Assembly: GCA_945892985.1 (NCBI GenBank)
Contig: CAMDDU010000013.1
Coordinates: forward strand, 34,572-98,571
Source: CAITSH01 sp945892985
GTDB taxonomy: Bacteria > Pseudomonadota > Gammaproteobacteria > Burkholderiales > SG8-39
Length of the DNA: 64,000 bases
Reading direction: 5' to 3'
How positions within the stretch are numbered: position 1 is the stretch's first letter; every line of letters begins with the position of its first letter. Shown here piece after piece: positions 1 to 8,898 of the stretch. A model generated the notes under the pieces. It did no database searches and was not told the origin of the DNA. It was given only the letters and a program-made list of their open reading frames with translations. The position numbers were made by a program, and so were the translations under genes.

Positions 1-788
1 CGCGATGTGTCGTAGGTGATGATCATGGTGTCCGGGTCGAACATGGCGCTCTGGAAGCGCGCGTAGGGACACATGTACTTGCACACCTGCTCGCGCATCC
101 AGCCGGCGTTGCCGTAGGTGGCGAAGGCGTAAAACAACACCCAGAAAGTTTCCCATGGGCCAAGCGAAAGATTGCCGACCTCGCCCAGCAGTTCACGAAT
201 TGGCGTGAAGTAGCCGACAAAGGTGATGCCGGTCCACAGCGCCAGCGCGATCCAGGCACCATGCTTGAGGGCTTTGAGGCCCAGCTTGCGCGCGCCGAGC
301 GGCTCACTGTCGAGGCGGATGCGGGCGCCGCGATCGCCCTCGATCTTGCGCTCTATCCAAATGAACATTTCGGTATAGACCGTTTGCGGGCAGGCATAGC
401 CGCACCAGAGGCGGCCTGCCACGGCGGTGAACAGGAACAGCGACAGCGCCGATATGACCAGCAGTGCGGTCAGGTAGATGAAGTCCTGCGGCCAGAAAAC
501 CAGTCCGAAAATGTAGAATTTTCGCGCCCCGAGGTCGAATAACAAGGCCTGTCGGCCGCCCCACTCGAGCCAGGCCGTGCCGTAAAAGGCCAGCTGCGTG
601 GCGATGATGAAGAACACGCGCCATCCGGCGAACCAGCCGTGCACCGAGCGCGGATGGATTTTTTTCCTGACCTCGTAAAGCGACTGCTCGAGTGTTTCTT
701 CGCCGCCGGTGTCTGCCAGTTTGATCGGTATGACCGGGTTCGCCGGTTTGACTCGGGGCAGATCGGTGTTCTTCAGTGCGTCGTTCAT
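1..788 (-). CDS. ccoG: CcoG, cbb3 oxidase assembly iron-sulfur protein (partial)
   Basis: The frame is open from an ATG at 788 to the window edge, giving about 262 N-terminal residues; the C-terminus lies outside. The translation has several membrane segments and a cysteine-rich turn (WCGYACPQTVYTE) followed by CKYMCPYARFQ, both typical of the CcoG/FixG/RdxA family. In that family the protein is a membrane-bound polyferredoxin needed for copper handling during cbb3 oxidase maturation. It starts 18 bp after the ccoP stop and is the last visible gene of the ccoNOQP operon. The expected C-terminal ferredoxin clusters cannot be checked here. Confidence 0.93.
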   Translation of the reverse strand, partial: MNDALKNTDLPRVKPANPVIPIKLADTGGEETLEQSLYEVRKKIHPRSVHGWFAGWRVFFIIATQLAFYGTAWLEWGGRQALLFDLGARKFYIFGLVFWPQDFIYLTALLVISALSLFLFTAVAGRLWCGYACPQTVYTEMFIWIERKIEGDRGARIRLDSEPLGARKLGLKALKHGAWIALALWTGITFVGYFTPIRELLGEVGNLSLGPWETFWVLFYAFATYGNAGWMREQVCKYMCPYARFQSAMFDPDTMIITYDTS

Positions 789-806
789 TGCAGTTTTAAA
801 TTTGCG

Positions 807-1742
807 CTACTTTGCCGCAGCGCCTTGTTTTGTCTCAGGATGGGACAGGCTGTAGACGTAGGCGGCGAGAATATGCACGCGCGCTTCACCAAGAAAATCC
901 TTTTGTCCTGGCATGACGTTGTTGCGGCCCTTGGTGATGGTCTCGATGATGGTTGCCTCCGAGGATCCGTACAGCCAGGTTTTGTCGGTCAGGTTGGGTG
1001 CACCCAGTTGCTGGTTGCCCTTGCCATCGGGCCCGTGGCAGGCGGCGCAATTTTGTGCGAATGCCGGTTTGCCGCGCACCACGCGAATATCATCGGTGGC
1101 GAGCCCGGACAGCGAGCGCACATAGTGGGCGACGTCCTTGGCGCCTTCGCCGGCGAAGACAGCGCCAAAGGGCGGCATGATGCCGTTGCGGCCGTTGAGG
1201 ATGGTGGTCTTGATCACCTCCGGTTCACCGCCGTAGAGCCAGTCGCCGTCGGTGAGGTTGGGAAAGCCGCGGCTGCCGGCGCCATCCGAGGAGTGGCATT
1301 GCGCGCAGTAGGTGAGAAAGAGTTTCTGGCCGGCGGCGCGCGCGGCCGGATCGGCGGCGGCCTGCTTGATGTCGAGTGCGGCGAATTTCTGGAATACCGG
1401 ACCGTAGTCCTTTTCCGCTTGCGCCACTTCGGCTTTGTATTCACCGATCGAGGTCCATTTTCCCGATCCGGCGTAGCTGCCCAGGCCGGGGTAGAACCAC
1501 AGATAGGCGAGGCCGAACACGATGGTGAGGTAAAACATCCAGATCCACCAGCGCGGCAGCGGGTAGTTGCCCTCGACGAGGTCCTCGTCCCAGACATGGC
1601 CTGTGGTTTCCGAGCCGCCCGTGGCATTGACCGGAATACGCCGGCTGGACAGAGCCTTGAGCAGCACCGCGCAGGCGGCGATGCTGATCAACGTGATGAT
1701 GGTGACGTAGAAGCCCCAGAAGTCGCTGGTGAAATCGGCCAT
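807..1742 (-). CDS. ccoP: Cytochrome c oxidase cbb3-type subunit III (CcoP)
   Basis: A 311-residue dihaem cytochrome c subunit. It has two membrane segments (about residues 10-30 and 65-85) and two c-haem motifs, CAQCH at 146-150 and CAACH at 232-236. The layout and length match CcoP, which passes electrons from soluble cytochrome c to CcoO and CcoN on the periplasmic side. Its ATG shares one base with the stop of ccoQ, so the two are translationally coupled. ccoG follows 18 bp downstream. Confidence 0.97.
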   Translation of the reverse strand: MADFTSDFWGFYVTIITLISIAACAVLLKALSSRRIPVNATGGSETTGHVWDEDLVEGNYPLPRWWIWMFYLTIVFGLAYLWFYPGLGSYAGSGKWTSIGEYKAEVAQAEKDYGPVFQKFAALDIKQAAADPAARAAGQKLFLTYCAQCHSSDGAGSRGFPNLTDGDWLYGGEPEVIKTTILNGRNGIMPPFGAVFAGEGAKDVAHYVRSLSGLATDDIRVVRGKPAFAQNCAACHGPDGKGNQQLGAPNLTDKTWLYGSSEATIIETITKGRNNVMPGQKDFLGEARVHILAAYVYSLSHPETKQGAAAK

Positions 1743-1912
1743 TATTTTTCTCCCCGTGAATGGTCAGCCGGCGCGTCGTCATCCTCAAACGGAATCATGG
1801 CGGCCTGGTCGAACCCGCGTTTGCTGCCTGTGCCGTAGGCCCTGAGCAGAATGCCCATGAAAATAAGGAAACTGATCACGGTGACCGCTTCGCGAACGAT
1901 ATTGATATCCAT
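1742..1912 (-). CDS. ccoQ: CcoQ small subunit of cbb3 oxidase
   Basis: A 56-residue ORF, too short for a standard ORF list. It begins MDINIVREAVTVISF, has a single membrane helix (about residues 8-24) followed by a polar acidic tail, and lies between ccoO and ccoP, which is the canonical place for CcoQ/FixQ. CcoQ stabilises the cbb3 complex. The stop overlaps the ccoP start by one base (TAATG). Identification rests on position, size and topology, since this family is weakly conserved. Confidence 0.9.
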   Translation of the reverse strand: MDINIVREAVTVISFLIFMGILLRAYGTGSKRGFDQAAMIPFEDDDAPADHSRGEK

Positions 1913-2002
1913 AGTGGTTGGCGCAATGGGCTAGGCCCGCTTGCAGTTCCCCCGGCTCAGGTTGAATTGGTTCATGTTTGTGTCGTTGCGGTCGCAGTTG
2001 CG

Positions 2003-2617
2003 TCAGCGTGCCGTTTTGATGGCGGTGCCCAGCACCTGCAGGTAGGCGATCAGCGCGTCCTGTTCGGTCTTGCCGGCGAGCGCCTTGGTCGCCCCGGCGA
2101 TGTCCTCTTCGCTGTAGGGATGGCCCAACGTGCGCAACACCTTTAATTTTTTCTCGATATGCCTTGCATCGGCGGTGCTTGTCTCAAGCCAAGGATAGCC
2201 GGGCATGTTTGACTCGGGCACCAGATCGCGCGGGTTGTTCAGGTGAATGCGGTGCCAGTCGTCGCTGTAGCGGCCGCCAACACGCGCCAGATCCGGCCCG
2301 GTGCGTTTGCTGCCCCACTGGAAGGGTCGGTCATAGACGAATTCGCCGGCAACCGAGTAGTGGCCGTAGCGCTCGGTCTCGGCGCGGAACGGCCGGATCA
2401 TTTGCGAGTGGCAGTTGTAGCACCCCTCGCGCACATAGACGTCGCGGCCCGCCAGTTGCAGCGCGGTGTAGGGCTTGAGGCCGGACACCGGTTCGGTCGT
2501 CGATTTCTGGAAGAACAGCGGCACGATTTCCACCAATCCGCCGACACTGACCGTCAGGATCACCAGGATGATGAGCAGGGCGCTGTTTTTTTCAATAAGC
2601 TCGTGGCTGAATTTCAT
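2003..2617 (-). CDS. ccoO: Cytochrome c oxidase cbb3-type subunit II (CcoO)
   Basis: A 204-residue monohaem cytochrome c subunit. An N-terminal anchor (about residues 12-35) is followed by the haem motif CYNCH at 66-70 inside the family-typical context EGCYNCHSQMIRPF. CcoO accepts electrons from CcoP and delivers them to the haem-copper centre of CcoN. It lies 12 bp downstream of ccoN and is clearly co-transcribed with it. Confidence 0.97.
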   Translation of the reverse strand: MKFSHELIEKNSALLIILVILTVSVGGLVEIVPLFFQKSTTEPVSGLKPYTALQLAGRDVYVREGCYNCHSQMIRPFRAETERYGHYSVAGEFVYDRPFQWGSKRTGPDLARVGGRYSDDWHRIHLNNPRDLVPESNMPGYPWLETSTADARHIEKKLKVLRTLGHPYSEEDIAGATKALAGKTEQDALIAYLQVLGTAIKTAR

Positions 2618-2629
2618 CTTCTTCCTCGA

Positions 2630-4069
2630 TCAGGCGTGTGCGTGAGCCGGGGTCAGCATCACGGTCGGTATTGGTGCGTCCGTGGCGCGTCCGTTGGCGA
2701 TGGTCATCCATACGTTCCAGGCCATGATGCACATGCCCCCGAGGTAGAGGACGCCGCCGGCGAGGCGGATGCCGTAGAAGGGGTAGGTCGCCTTGACGCT
2801 TTCGACAAACGAGTAGGTCAGGGTGCCGTCCGGACTGACCGCACGCCACATCAGACCCTGCATCACGCCGGCGATCCACATGGCAGCGATGTAGAGGACG
2901 ATGCCCACCGTTGCCACCCAGAAGTGCAGGGTGATGGCAGGAATGCTGTACATCTCCCGCCGGCTGAACAGGCGCGGGATCAGGTAATAGAGGCTGCCCA
3001 TGCTGACCAGACCGACCCAGCCGAGCGCGCCTGAGTGCACGTGGCCGACCGTCCAGTCGGTGTAATGCGACAACGCGTTTACGGTCTTGATCGACATCAT
3101 CGGCCCCTCAAAGGTCGACATGCCGTAGAAGGACAGCGACACGATGAGGAACTTCAGGATCGGATCGGTGCGCAGTTTGTGCCAGGCGCCCGACAGCGTC
3201 ATCATGCCGTTGATCATGCCACCCCAGGACGGTGCCAGCAGGATCAGCGAGAACACCATCCCCAGCGATTGCGTCCAGTCGGGCAGTGCGGTGTAGTGCA
3301 GGTGATGGGGGCCGGCCCACATGTAGGTGAAGATCAGTGCCCAGAAGTGCACCACCGACAGGCGGTAGGAATAAACAGGGCGCCCGGCCTGCTTTGGGAC
3401 GAAGTAATACATCATGCCGAGAAAACCTGCGGTGAGGAAAAAGCCCACGGCATTGTGGCCGTACCACCACTGCACCATGGCGTCCTGCACGCCAGCGTAG
3501 GCGGAGTAGGATTTCCAGAAACTCACCGGAATCACGGCGCTGTTGACAAGGTGCAGCAGCGCCACGGTCAGGATGAAGGCGCCGAAAAACCAGTTGGCGA
3601 CGTAAAGGTGCGGGGTCTTGCGTTTGGCCACGGTGCCGAAAAAAACCACGGCGTAGGATACCCACACCAGAGTGATCAGGATGTCTATCGGCCACTCGAG
3701 TTCGGCGTACTCCTTGCCCGAGGTGATACCCAGAGGCAAGGTGATTGCCGCGAGCAGGATCACTGCCTGCCAGCCCCAGAAGGTGAACCCGGCGAGCCAG
3801 CCGCAAAACAAACGCACCTGACAAGTACGCTGGACGATGTAGTAGGAGGTGGAGAACAGGGCGCACCCGCCGAACGCAAAAATTACCGCATTGGTATGCA
3901 AAGGCCGCAGGCGGCCGTAGCTAAGCCACGGAATGTTGAAGTTGAGTTCGGGTGCGAACAACTGGGCGGCGATAATGACCCCCACCAGCATGCCGACGAT
4001 GCCCCATACCACGGACATCACTGCGAACTGCCTGACGACTTTGTAGTTGTAACTGGTGGCTTCCATCAT
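2630..4069 (-). CDS. ccoN: Cytochrome c oxidase cbb3-type subunit I (CcoN)
   Basis: A 479-residue catalytic haem-copper subunit with about 12 membrane helices. Visible ligand motifs are LHTNAVIF (His58, low-spin haem), WWYGHNAVGF (His205, CuB) and HHLHYT (His255/256, CuB). A further paired-histidine stretch, WTVGHVHSG, lies in the C-terminal third. It reduces oxygen to water at low oxygen tension with proton pumping. It is the first gene of ccoNOQPG, and an FNR-type box lies 80 bp upstream of its ATG. Confidence 0.98.
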   Translation of the reverse strand: MMEATSYNYKVVRQFAVMSVVWGIVGMLVGVIIAAQLFAPELNFNIPWLSYGRLRPLHTNAVIFAFGGCALFSTSYYIVQRTCQVRLFCGWLAGFTFWGWQAVILLAAITLPLGITSGKEYAELEWPIDILITLVWVSYAVVFFGTVAKRKTPHLYVANWFFGAFILTVALLHLVNSAVIPVSFWKSYSAYAGVQDAMVQWWYGHNAVGFFLTAGFLGMMYYFVPKQAGRPVYSYRLSVVHFWALIFTYMWAGPHHLHYTALPDWTQSLGMVFSLILLAPSWGGMINGMMTLSGAWHKLRTDPILKFLIVSLSFYGMSTFEGPMMSIKTVNALSHYTDWTVGHVHSGALGWVGLVSMGSLYYLIPRLFSRREMYSIPAITLHFWVATVGIVLYIAAMWIAGVMQGLMWRAVSPDGTLTYSFVESVKATYPFYGIRLAGGVLYLGGMCIMAWNVWMTIANGRATDAPIPTVMLTPAHAHA

Positions 4070-4121
4070 CCCCTGGTCTCTCTATATTGTTGTTGCGAGG
4101 CGTTGCAGCGCGTGTGCCGGA

Positions 4122-4162
4122 ATCTTAACAATCTGCAACAGGGGGCATTTGACTTGGATCAA
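4122..4162 (-). promoter_or_regulatory. FNR/ANR-type activated promoter of ccoNOQPG
   Basis: The box TTGACTTGGATCAA occupies 4149-4162, a two-fold symmetric match to the FNR/CRP-superfamily consensus TTGAT-N4-ATCAA. Read on the minus strand, a -10-like hexamer TAAGAT lies at 4127-4122, the spacing expected when the activator sits at about -41.5. The box overlaps the last codons of ccoS, so ccoN has its own low-oxygen promoter inside the ccoS 3' end. Binding is inferred. Confidence 0.8.
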
Positions 4163-4341
4163 GGCGGAGGTTCCTGCGGGGCGGGCGAGGGCGGTTTCGG
4201 ATTGTCATCGTCGGCAAGGATCCGCAGGGCCGGCCCGTCCAGGTCATCGAACTGCCCGCTTTTGAGCGCAAACCAGAACACCACCGCGATGAGAAACACC
4301 AGCACGACGCTGAGCGGGATCAATAAATACAGGATTTCCAT
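4159..4341 (-). CDS. ccoS: CcoS, cbb3 oxidase maturation protein
   Basis: A 60-residue protein beginning MEILYLLIPLSVVLVF, with one N-terminal membrane helix and the family signature WFALKSGQFDDLDGPALRIL. CcoS is required for cofactor insertion into cbb3 oxidase. Its ATG overlaps the ccoI stop (TGATG), so it is coupled to ccoI. The tail is proline-rich, and its coding sequence contains the first half of the FNR box of ccoN. Confidence 0.95.
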   Translation of the reverse strand: MEILYLLIPLSVVLVFLIAVVFWFALKSGQFDDLDGPALRILADDDNPKPPSPAPQEPPP

Positions 4342-6902
4342 CAGGCCGATGCCTGAAAACCCGCGCCAGACCTGGCTTTGCAGTCGGATCGCGGATGAAT
4401 GGCGCGGCGGATGCGCAGGGCGTTAAGCACCACCACCAGGGAGCTCGCGGACATGCCTATGCCGGCAATCCAGGGGGTGACCCAGCCGCCGAAGGCCAGT
4501 GGCAGCACGATCAGGTTGTAGCCTAGCGCCCAGGCGAGGTTCTGGCGTATCACCGACTGCGTGCGCCGGGCGACGGCAATGCCCGCAGCCAGGTCGGTGA
4601 GCGAATCCGATAGCAGCACGGTATCGGCGCGTACCCTCGCCAGATCGGAGCCGCCGCCCATGGCAATGGAGACGTCGGCTTGCGCGAGGACCGGTGCGTC
4701 GTTGACGCCGTCGCCAATCATCGCCACGCGGGCGCCTTTGGCCTGCAGGGTTTTGACATAAGCTTGTTTGTCGGCGGGGGAGGCGGCTGCCCTGACCGCG
4801 GTGATGCCCAGGCTGGCGGCGGTGCGCCGTGCCACGGCATCGTCGTCGCCGCTGAGTAGATGTAATCGATAGCCGCGCTGGATGAGGCCGGCAATGGCCT
4901 CGGCGGCTTCCGGCCGCAGGCTGTCGCCCACCCGGAATGCGGCAAGCCAGCCGCTTTCGTCCCCGAGCCAGACCACGGTGTCGGTGGTGTGCAGCCAAGC
5001 GATGGGCGCGACAAGCCGGTGCAGCGCGCCGACAAAATCGGCGCGCCCGAGGCGATAAACGCGGCCGTCCAGCCTTGCTTCAAGTCCGGCGCCGGGAATG
5101 TTGCTTGGGCTGTCCACCGGCGGCAGCAGGCCGTTTCCGGCAGCCTCGACCAGCGCCCGCGCCAGCGGATGTTCGGAGCTGCGCTCCATGGCTGCGGCGA
5201 TGGCCAGGCAGGCGGCGCCGCTGAGCCTGTCCAGTGCAAGGGTTTCGAGCAGGTGCATTTGCCCCAGCGTCAGCGTACCGGTTTTGTCAAAAATCAGATC
5301 GCTGGCGCCGGCCAGTGATTCAATCGCGTGGCCGCGCGTGACAATCAGGTTGCGTCTGGCCATTTCGCCGGTGGCGACAGTCAGCGCAACCGGGGTCGCC
5401 AGCGACAGCGCGCACGGGCAGGTCACCACCAGCACTGACACGGCGATCCACAGCGCACGTGATGGATCGATCTGCATCCAGACCAGCGCGGCAATGGCGG
5501 CCAGTAGCAGGATGGCGCCGACAAACCAGCCGGCGGCGCGCTGCGTGAGTTCGATCCAGCGCGGTCGCTCGCCTGATGCGCGCTCCATCAGGCTGACAAT
5601 GGCGGCGAGTGCCGTGTCCTTGCCGACGCGGGTGACGCGCAGGTGCAATGCACTGCCGCTGTTGACCGATCCGCCGATCAGCGAGGCGCCGGCGGTCTTT
5701 GTCACCGGTCGGCTCTCGCCGCTGAGCAGCGCCTCGCTCAGGGTGGCGCCGGCGCTCTCGAGCACGCCATCCGCGGGTAGCGTCTCGCCCGGGCGCACCA
5801 GCAAGAGATCACCGGGCAGGAGCAGGGCGCTGGCCACCGTCTCGGTTTCATTCAGCGCGTCGGCTTTGCAACGATTGGCCGTTTCGGGCGCGAGCCGCGC
5901 CAGGTATTGCAGTGTGCTGCCGGCACGCTGGCGTGCGAGCAGCTCAAGGTAGCGACCGGAGAGCAGCAGGAAGACAAACATGCTGACCGAATCGAAATAC
6001 ACCGCACCAGCGGCGTTGATCGTGGCCCATACGCTGGCCCCAAAAGCCACGGCGATACCAATGGCCACCGGCACATCCATGCCAAGGCGCATCAGGCGCA
6101 GGTCGCGCCATGCGCCGCTGAAAAACGGCGCCGCCGAGTAGGCCATCACCGGCAGGGTCAGCACCAGGCTGGCCCAGCGCATCAGTTGTTCGATGTCCGT
6201 GCTCATGCTGCCTTCTTCTGCGAGGTAGACAGGCACCGCGTACATCATCACCTGCATCATGCCGAAGCCGGCGACAAACAGCCGCCACACCGCGCTGCGG
6301 CGTTCGCCTTTTTCGATCAGCGCGAGGCGGCCCTCCTCGTAAGGCCAGGCACGGTAGCCGATGCGTTGCACGGCCAGCAGCAGGGACGAAAGACGGGTGG
6401 CGGCGGCGTTCCAGCGCACGCGCGCGCGATGGCTGGTGTAGTTCACCTCGACGCCGCTCACGCCTGGTGCGCGCAGCAAAGTTTGTTCGATCAGCCAGAC
6501 GCAGGCGGCGCAATGGATGCCCTCGAGCAGCAGTTCGGCTTCGGGCTGTCCATCGACATCGCGAACAAAGCGCGATTGCAGCGTGGGCTCGTCGTAAAGT
6601 GAAAGATCGGGCTTGAAGCTGTCGTCGCTGTCGCCTGCGCCGCTGCGGGCCGGCAGGCTGTCGCGCAGGCGGTAATAGCCGTCGAGTCCCTGTCCGACAA
6701 TGACCCGGGCGAGGGTTTCGCAGCCCGGGCAGCACAGGCTGCGCCAGGCGCCGTCAATTTCAATGCGATAGGGGCTGCCTTGCGGCACCGGCAGGCCGCA
6801 ATGAAAGCAGGCCACCGTTAGCGGGGTTCCGGGTGTCGCTGCGGGCGTTATTTGGCCGGTGATTTGCAAGTGCTGAGGCCAAGGGGCACGTAAAGCGGGC
6901 AA
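4341..6902 (-). CDS. ccoI: CcoI, P1B-type copper-transporting ATPase
   Basis: A copper P-type ATPase that supplies Cu for the CuB centre of cbb3 oxidase. In order it shows an N-terminal CFHCG...CCPGC metal-binding region specific to CcoI/FixI, a heavy-metal-associated domain with GIHCAAC, the transmembrane CPC motif (VTCPCALS), the phosphorylation motif DKTGTLT and the hinge GDGVNDAP. The longest frame starts with TTG at 6902 and overlaps the upstream DUF2892 gene by 55 bp. A GTG at 6815 (giving MACFHCG) is an attractive alternative, and no start has a clear Shine-Dalgarno. It is coupled to ccoS downstream. Confidence 0.95.
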   Translation of the reverse strand: MPALRAPWPQHLQITGQITPAATPGTPLTVACFHCGLPVPQGSPYRIEIDGAWRSLCCPGCETLARVIVGQGLDGYYRLRDSLPARSGAGDSDDSFKPDLSLYDEPTLQSRFVRDVDGQPEAELLLEGIHCAACVWLIEQTLLRAPGVSGVEVNYTSHRARVRWNAAATRLSSLLLAVQRIGYRAWPYEEGRLALIEKGERRSAVWRLFVAGFGMMQVMMYAVPVYLAEEGSMSTDIEQLMRWASLVLTLPVMAYSAAPFFSGAWRDLRLMRLGMDVPVAIGIAVAFGASVWATINAAGAVYFDSVSMFVFLLLSGRYLELLARQRAGSTLQYLARLAPETANRCKADALNETETVASALLLPGDLLLVRPGETLPADGVLESAGATLSEALLSGESRPVTKTAGASLIGGSVNSGSALHLRVTRVGKDTALAAIVSLMERASGERPRWIELTQRAAGWFVGAILLLAAIAALVWMQIDPSRALWIAVSVLVVTCPCALSLATPVALTVATGEMARRNLIVTRGHAIESLAGASDLIFDKTGTLTLGQMHLLETLALDRLSGAACLAIAAAMERSSEHPLARALVEAAGNGLLPPVDSPSNIPGAGLEARLDGRVYRLGRADFVGALHRLVAPIAWLHTTDTVVWLGDESGWLAAFRVGDSLRPEAAEAIAGLIQRGYRLHLLSGDDDAVARRTAASLGITAVRAAASPADKQAYVKTLQAKGARVAMIGDGVNDAPVLAQADVSIAMGGGSDLARVRADTVLLSDSLTDLAAGIAVARRTQSVIRQNLAWALGYNLIVLPLAFGGWVTPWIAGIGMSASSLVVVLNALRIRRAIHPRSDCKARSGAGFQASA

Positions 6903-7051
6903 AAGCGCATGAAGCCGGTGGCCACCGGGATCAAACCGAGCAGGCCGAACCAGCGCGCGCTGCCCGGAAGGAATAGGTAAAGGAGGGTCATGACGAGCAG
7001 GCCACCGACGATGCGGATGCTGCGGTCGATATTGCCGATGTTGGTTTTCAT
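6848..7051 (-). CDS. DUF2892 (YgaP-like transmembrane domain) protein
   Basis: A 67-residue inner-membrane protein beginning MKTNIGNIDRSIRI and ending with the family-typical FCPLY...STCK segment, with two membrane helices. The ATG at 7051 was chosen because GGAGG lies 5 bp upstream; the frame extends to a TTG at 7150 inside the FNR box, which is unlikely. The family is often found with low-oxygen or sulfur-stress genes, and its biochemical role is not established. It is first in the transcription unit leading into ccoI-ccoS. Confidence 0.85.
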   Translation of the reverse strand: MKTNIGNIDRSIRIVGGLLVMTLLYLFLPGSARWFGLLGLIPVATGFMRFCPLYVPLGLSTCKSPAK

Positions 7052-7109
7052 TTTTGCCTCCGATATTTCTGCCAAGGGTGGTCTGGCTGCTTTGAGCAGG
7101 GGTGTGTCA

Positions 7110-7150
7110 ATGATAGAAGGTCTCGTCGCCAGGCTATTGACCTGGGTCAA
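7110..7150 (-). promoter_or_regulatory. FNR/DNR-type promoter of the DUF2892-ccoI-ccoS unit
   Basis: TTGACCTGGGTCAA at 7137-7150 is a perfect inverted repeat (TTGAC/GTCAA, 4-bp spacer). A -10-like TATCAT lies at 7115-7110 on the minus strand, the spacing of an activator centred near -41.5. The box overlaps the last codons and stop of the upstream metallo-beta-lactamase gene. Activation by an FNR-family regulator is inferred. Confidence 0.78.
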
Positions 7151-8573
7151 TCAAGCGGGCGGGGCCGGCTGGCATCGCGCTGGGCTGCGGTGAGGTCCGT
7201 TGGCCAGGCGCTCCAATATCCAAAGCAACCGTCTCGAGGTAATCGGGTACTTCACACGGCCAGCCCAGGTCTTTCTCGATTCTCTGACGCAAGGCGTCCG
7301 CCGGCCCCGGTTCGCCGTGGGTGATGAAGGTGCGCCGCGGCGGTGTCTCAAAGCCGTGCAGCCAGCCGATGATTTCATTGCAATCGGCATGTGCGGAGAG
7401 GTTGTTGATGATCGCCACCTCGGCGCGAACCGGCACCATTTCGCCGTGAATCTTGACCGCCGCTTCGCCGGCAAGGATGCGCGCGCCGCGCGTGCCCCCG
7501 GCCTGGTGCCCGGTGAACAGGATGGTATTGCGCGCATCGGGAGCGAAGGCCGTCAGATGATGGGTGACGCGTCCGCCCGTGGCCATGCCGCTGCCGGCGA
7601 TGATGATCATAGGGCCTTTGCGCCGGTTTAGGGCCTTCGATTCCTCGGGAGTATTGACGATTTTTGCCGCACGGCACATCGCTTCGCAATCGACCGGACC
7701 GAGTCGGTGTTCCTTGCGATGTGTCATGAAAAGATGTGTTGCATTGGTGGCCATGGGACTGTTGAGATAGACCGGCGTGTCGGCGATCTTGCCGGTGGCC
7801 TTGAGTTGATGGATATAGTGCAGCAAGCTTTGTGTGCGGCCGACGGCAAACGCCGGGATGATCACCACGCCCTTGCGCGCGACCGTGCGGTTGATGATCG
7901 TCGCCAACTTGATGCGCGGGTCTTCGGGCTCATGGCTGCGGTCGCCATAGGTTGATTCGATGACAAGATAATCAGTGCTGGCGATGCGCATCGGCGCGTG
8001 CATCACCGCATCGTCGGGGCGGCCAAGGTCGCCGGAAAACAAGACCGAGTCGCCGCCGGCGGTAATGCGCACAAAGGCCGAGCCGAGCAAATGCCCGGAA
8101 GGATGCAGTTGCGCGCTTATGTCCTGCCCAAGATCGATCGCCCGTTCGTAGTCGTGCGCCATGAATTGCTTGAGACTGCGCATCGCGTCCTGCTCGGTGT
8201 AAAGGGGTAGCGCAGGTTTGTGGCGCGAGAAGTCGTGGCGGTTGGCATAGTTGGCTTCCTCCTCCTGCAGGCGCGCGCTGTCCGGAAGCAGGATGCCGCA
8301 CAGGTCGCGTGTCGCGGCGGTGCAATGAATGCGACCGCGAAAACCATTGCGCACCAGCAGCGGCAGGTAACCGCTATGGTCGATGTGGGCGTGTGTGAGG
8401 ATCACGGCGTCTATGTCGGCCGGGTCTACCGGCAGCGGCGACCAGTTGCGCAGGCGCAATTGTTTGTAGCCTTGGAACAGGCCGCAGTCGATAAGGATTT
8501 TACGGCTACCGTGCTGTAGCAGATATTTTGATCCGGACACCGTTCCAGTTGCACCGAGAAATTGCAGTTTCAT
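7134..8573 (-). CDS. Beta-CASP metallo-beta-lactamase family RNA-processing exonuclease-like protein
   Basis: About 479 residues with the metallo-beta-lactamase signature HAHIDHSG near residue 60 and a beta-CASP region (IAGSGMATGGRVTHHL, then NNLSAHAD). The C-terminal FITHGEPGPADALR is the RMMBL-type motif of bacterial homologues of CPSF73/Ysh1 (COG1236). Such proteins are predicted zinc-dependent RNA nucleases; the substrate is unknown. The second of two adjacent ATGs is preferred because GGAG lies 5 bp before it. In other bacteria such genes often accompany universal-stress and anaerobic genes, which fits this neighbourhood. Confidence 0.88.
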   Translation of the reverse strand: MKLQFLGATGTVSGSKYLLQHGSRKILIDCGLFQGYKQLRLRNWSPLPVDPADIDAVILTHAHIDHSGYLPLLVRNGFRGRIHCTAATRDLCGILLPDSARLQEEEANYANRHDFSRHKPALPLYTEQDAMRSLKQFMAHDYERAIDLGQDISAQLHPSGHLLGSAFVRITAGGDSVLFSGDLGRPDDAVMHAPMRIASTDYLVIESTYGDRSHEPEDPRIKLATIINRTVARKGVVIIPAFAVGRTQSLLHYIHQLKATGKIADTPVYLNSPMATNATHLFMTHRKEHRLGPVDCEAMCRAAKIVNTPEESKALNRRKGPMIIIAGSGMATGGRVTHHLTAFAPDARNTILFTGHQAGGTRGARILAGEAAVKIHGEMVPVRAEVAIINNLSAHADCNEIIGWLHGFETPPRRTFITHGEPGPADALRQRIEKDLGWPCEVPDYLETVALDIGAPGQRTSPQPSAMPAGPARLIDPGQ

Positions 8574-8603
8574 CATGGCTCCGATTATTTTTTAGCGCTT
8601 GTA

Positions 8604-8651
8604 TTCTTTTGTTCTTTTGTTCTTTGGTTTTGCGGTTCTTGGTTCTTCAGC
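8604..8651. repeat. Intergenic array of degenerate 8-bp units (TTCTTTTG)
   Basis: The units are TTCTTTTG, TTCTTTTG, TTCTTTGG, TTTTGCGG, then a degenerating TTCTTGG/TTCTTC. It sits in the 322-bp gap (8577-8898) between the SirB2-like gene and the metallo-beta-lactamase gene. That gap also holds a heptamer array at 8831-8872; the 180 bp between the arrays shows no recognisable gene. Confidence 0.75.
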
Positions 8652-8830
8652 CCGATGCTTCAGCTCGATGTTCCAGCATGAGCCCTTGTCGTATTTTTTA
8701 AGTTTATCCGCACTGCAAAATTCGGCTTTGCGCTGGGTCAATTGCGCAGGAATTTCTGCCTGTCGTGTGTCGGTAATCGACTCGAAACCGTCGCCAGTCG
8801 TGGCTTTCCGGTAGGTGTGTGATTATTTGT

Positions 8831-8872
8831 CTGACTTCTGACTTCTGACTTCTGACTCCTGACCCCAGACTT
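8831..8872. repeat. Intergenic array of 7-bp units (CTGACTT)
   Basis: Six consecutive heptamers: CTGACTT three times, CTGACTC, CTGACCC and CAGACTT. It lies 26 bp beyond the stop of the SirB2-like gene. It is one of several arrays in this window that keep a fixed unit length but use a different unit at each locus. Confidence 0.85.
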
Positions 8873-8898
8873 TCGGCCGCGGATCGCGCCGGTGGCGT

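Noticed and set aside
639..1838. A 399-codon plus-strand open frame opposite ccoP.
   Set aside because: It is antisense to ccoP and ccoQ, which have clear haem motifs and operon overlaps.
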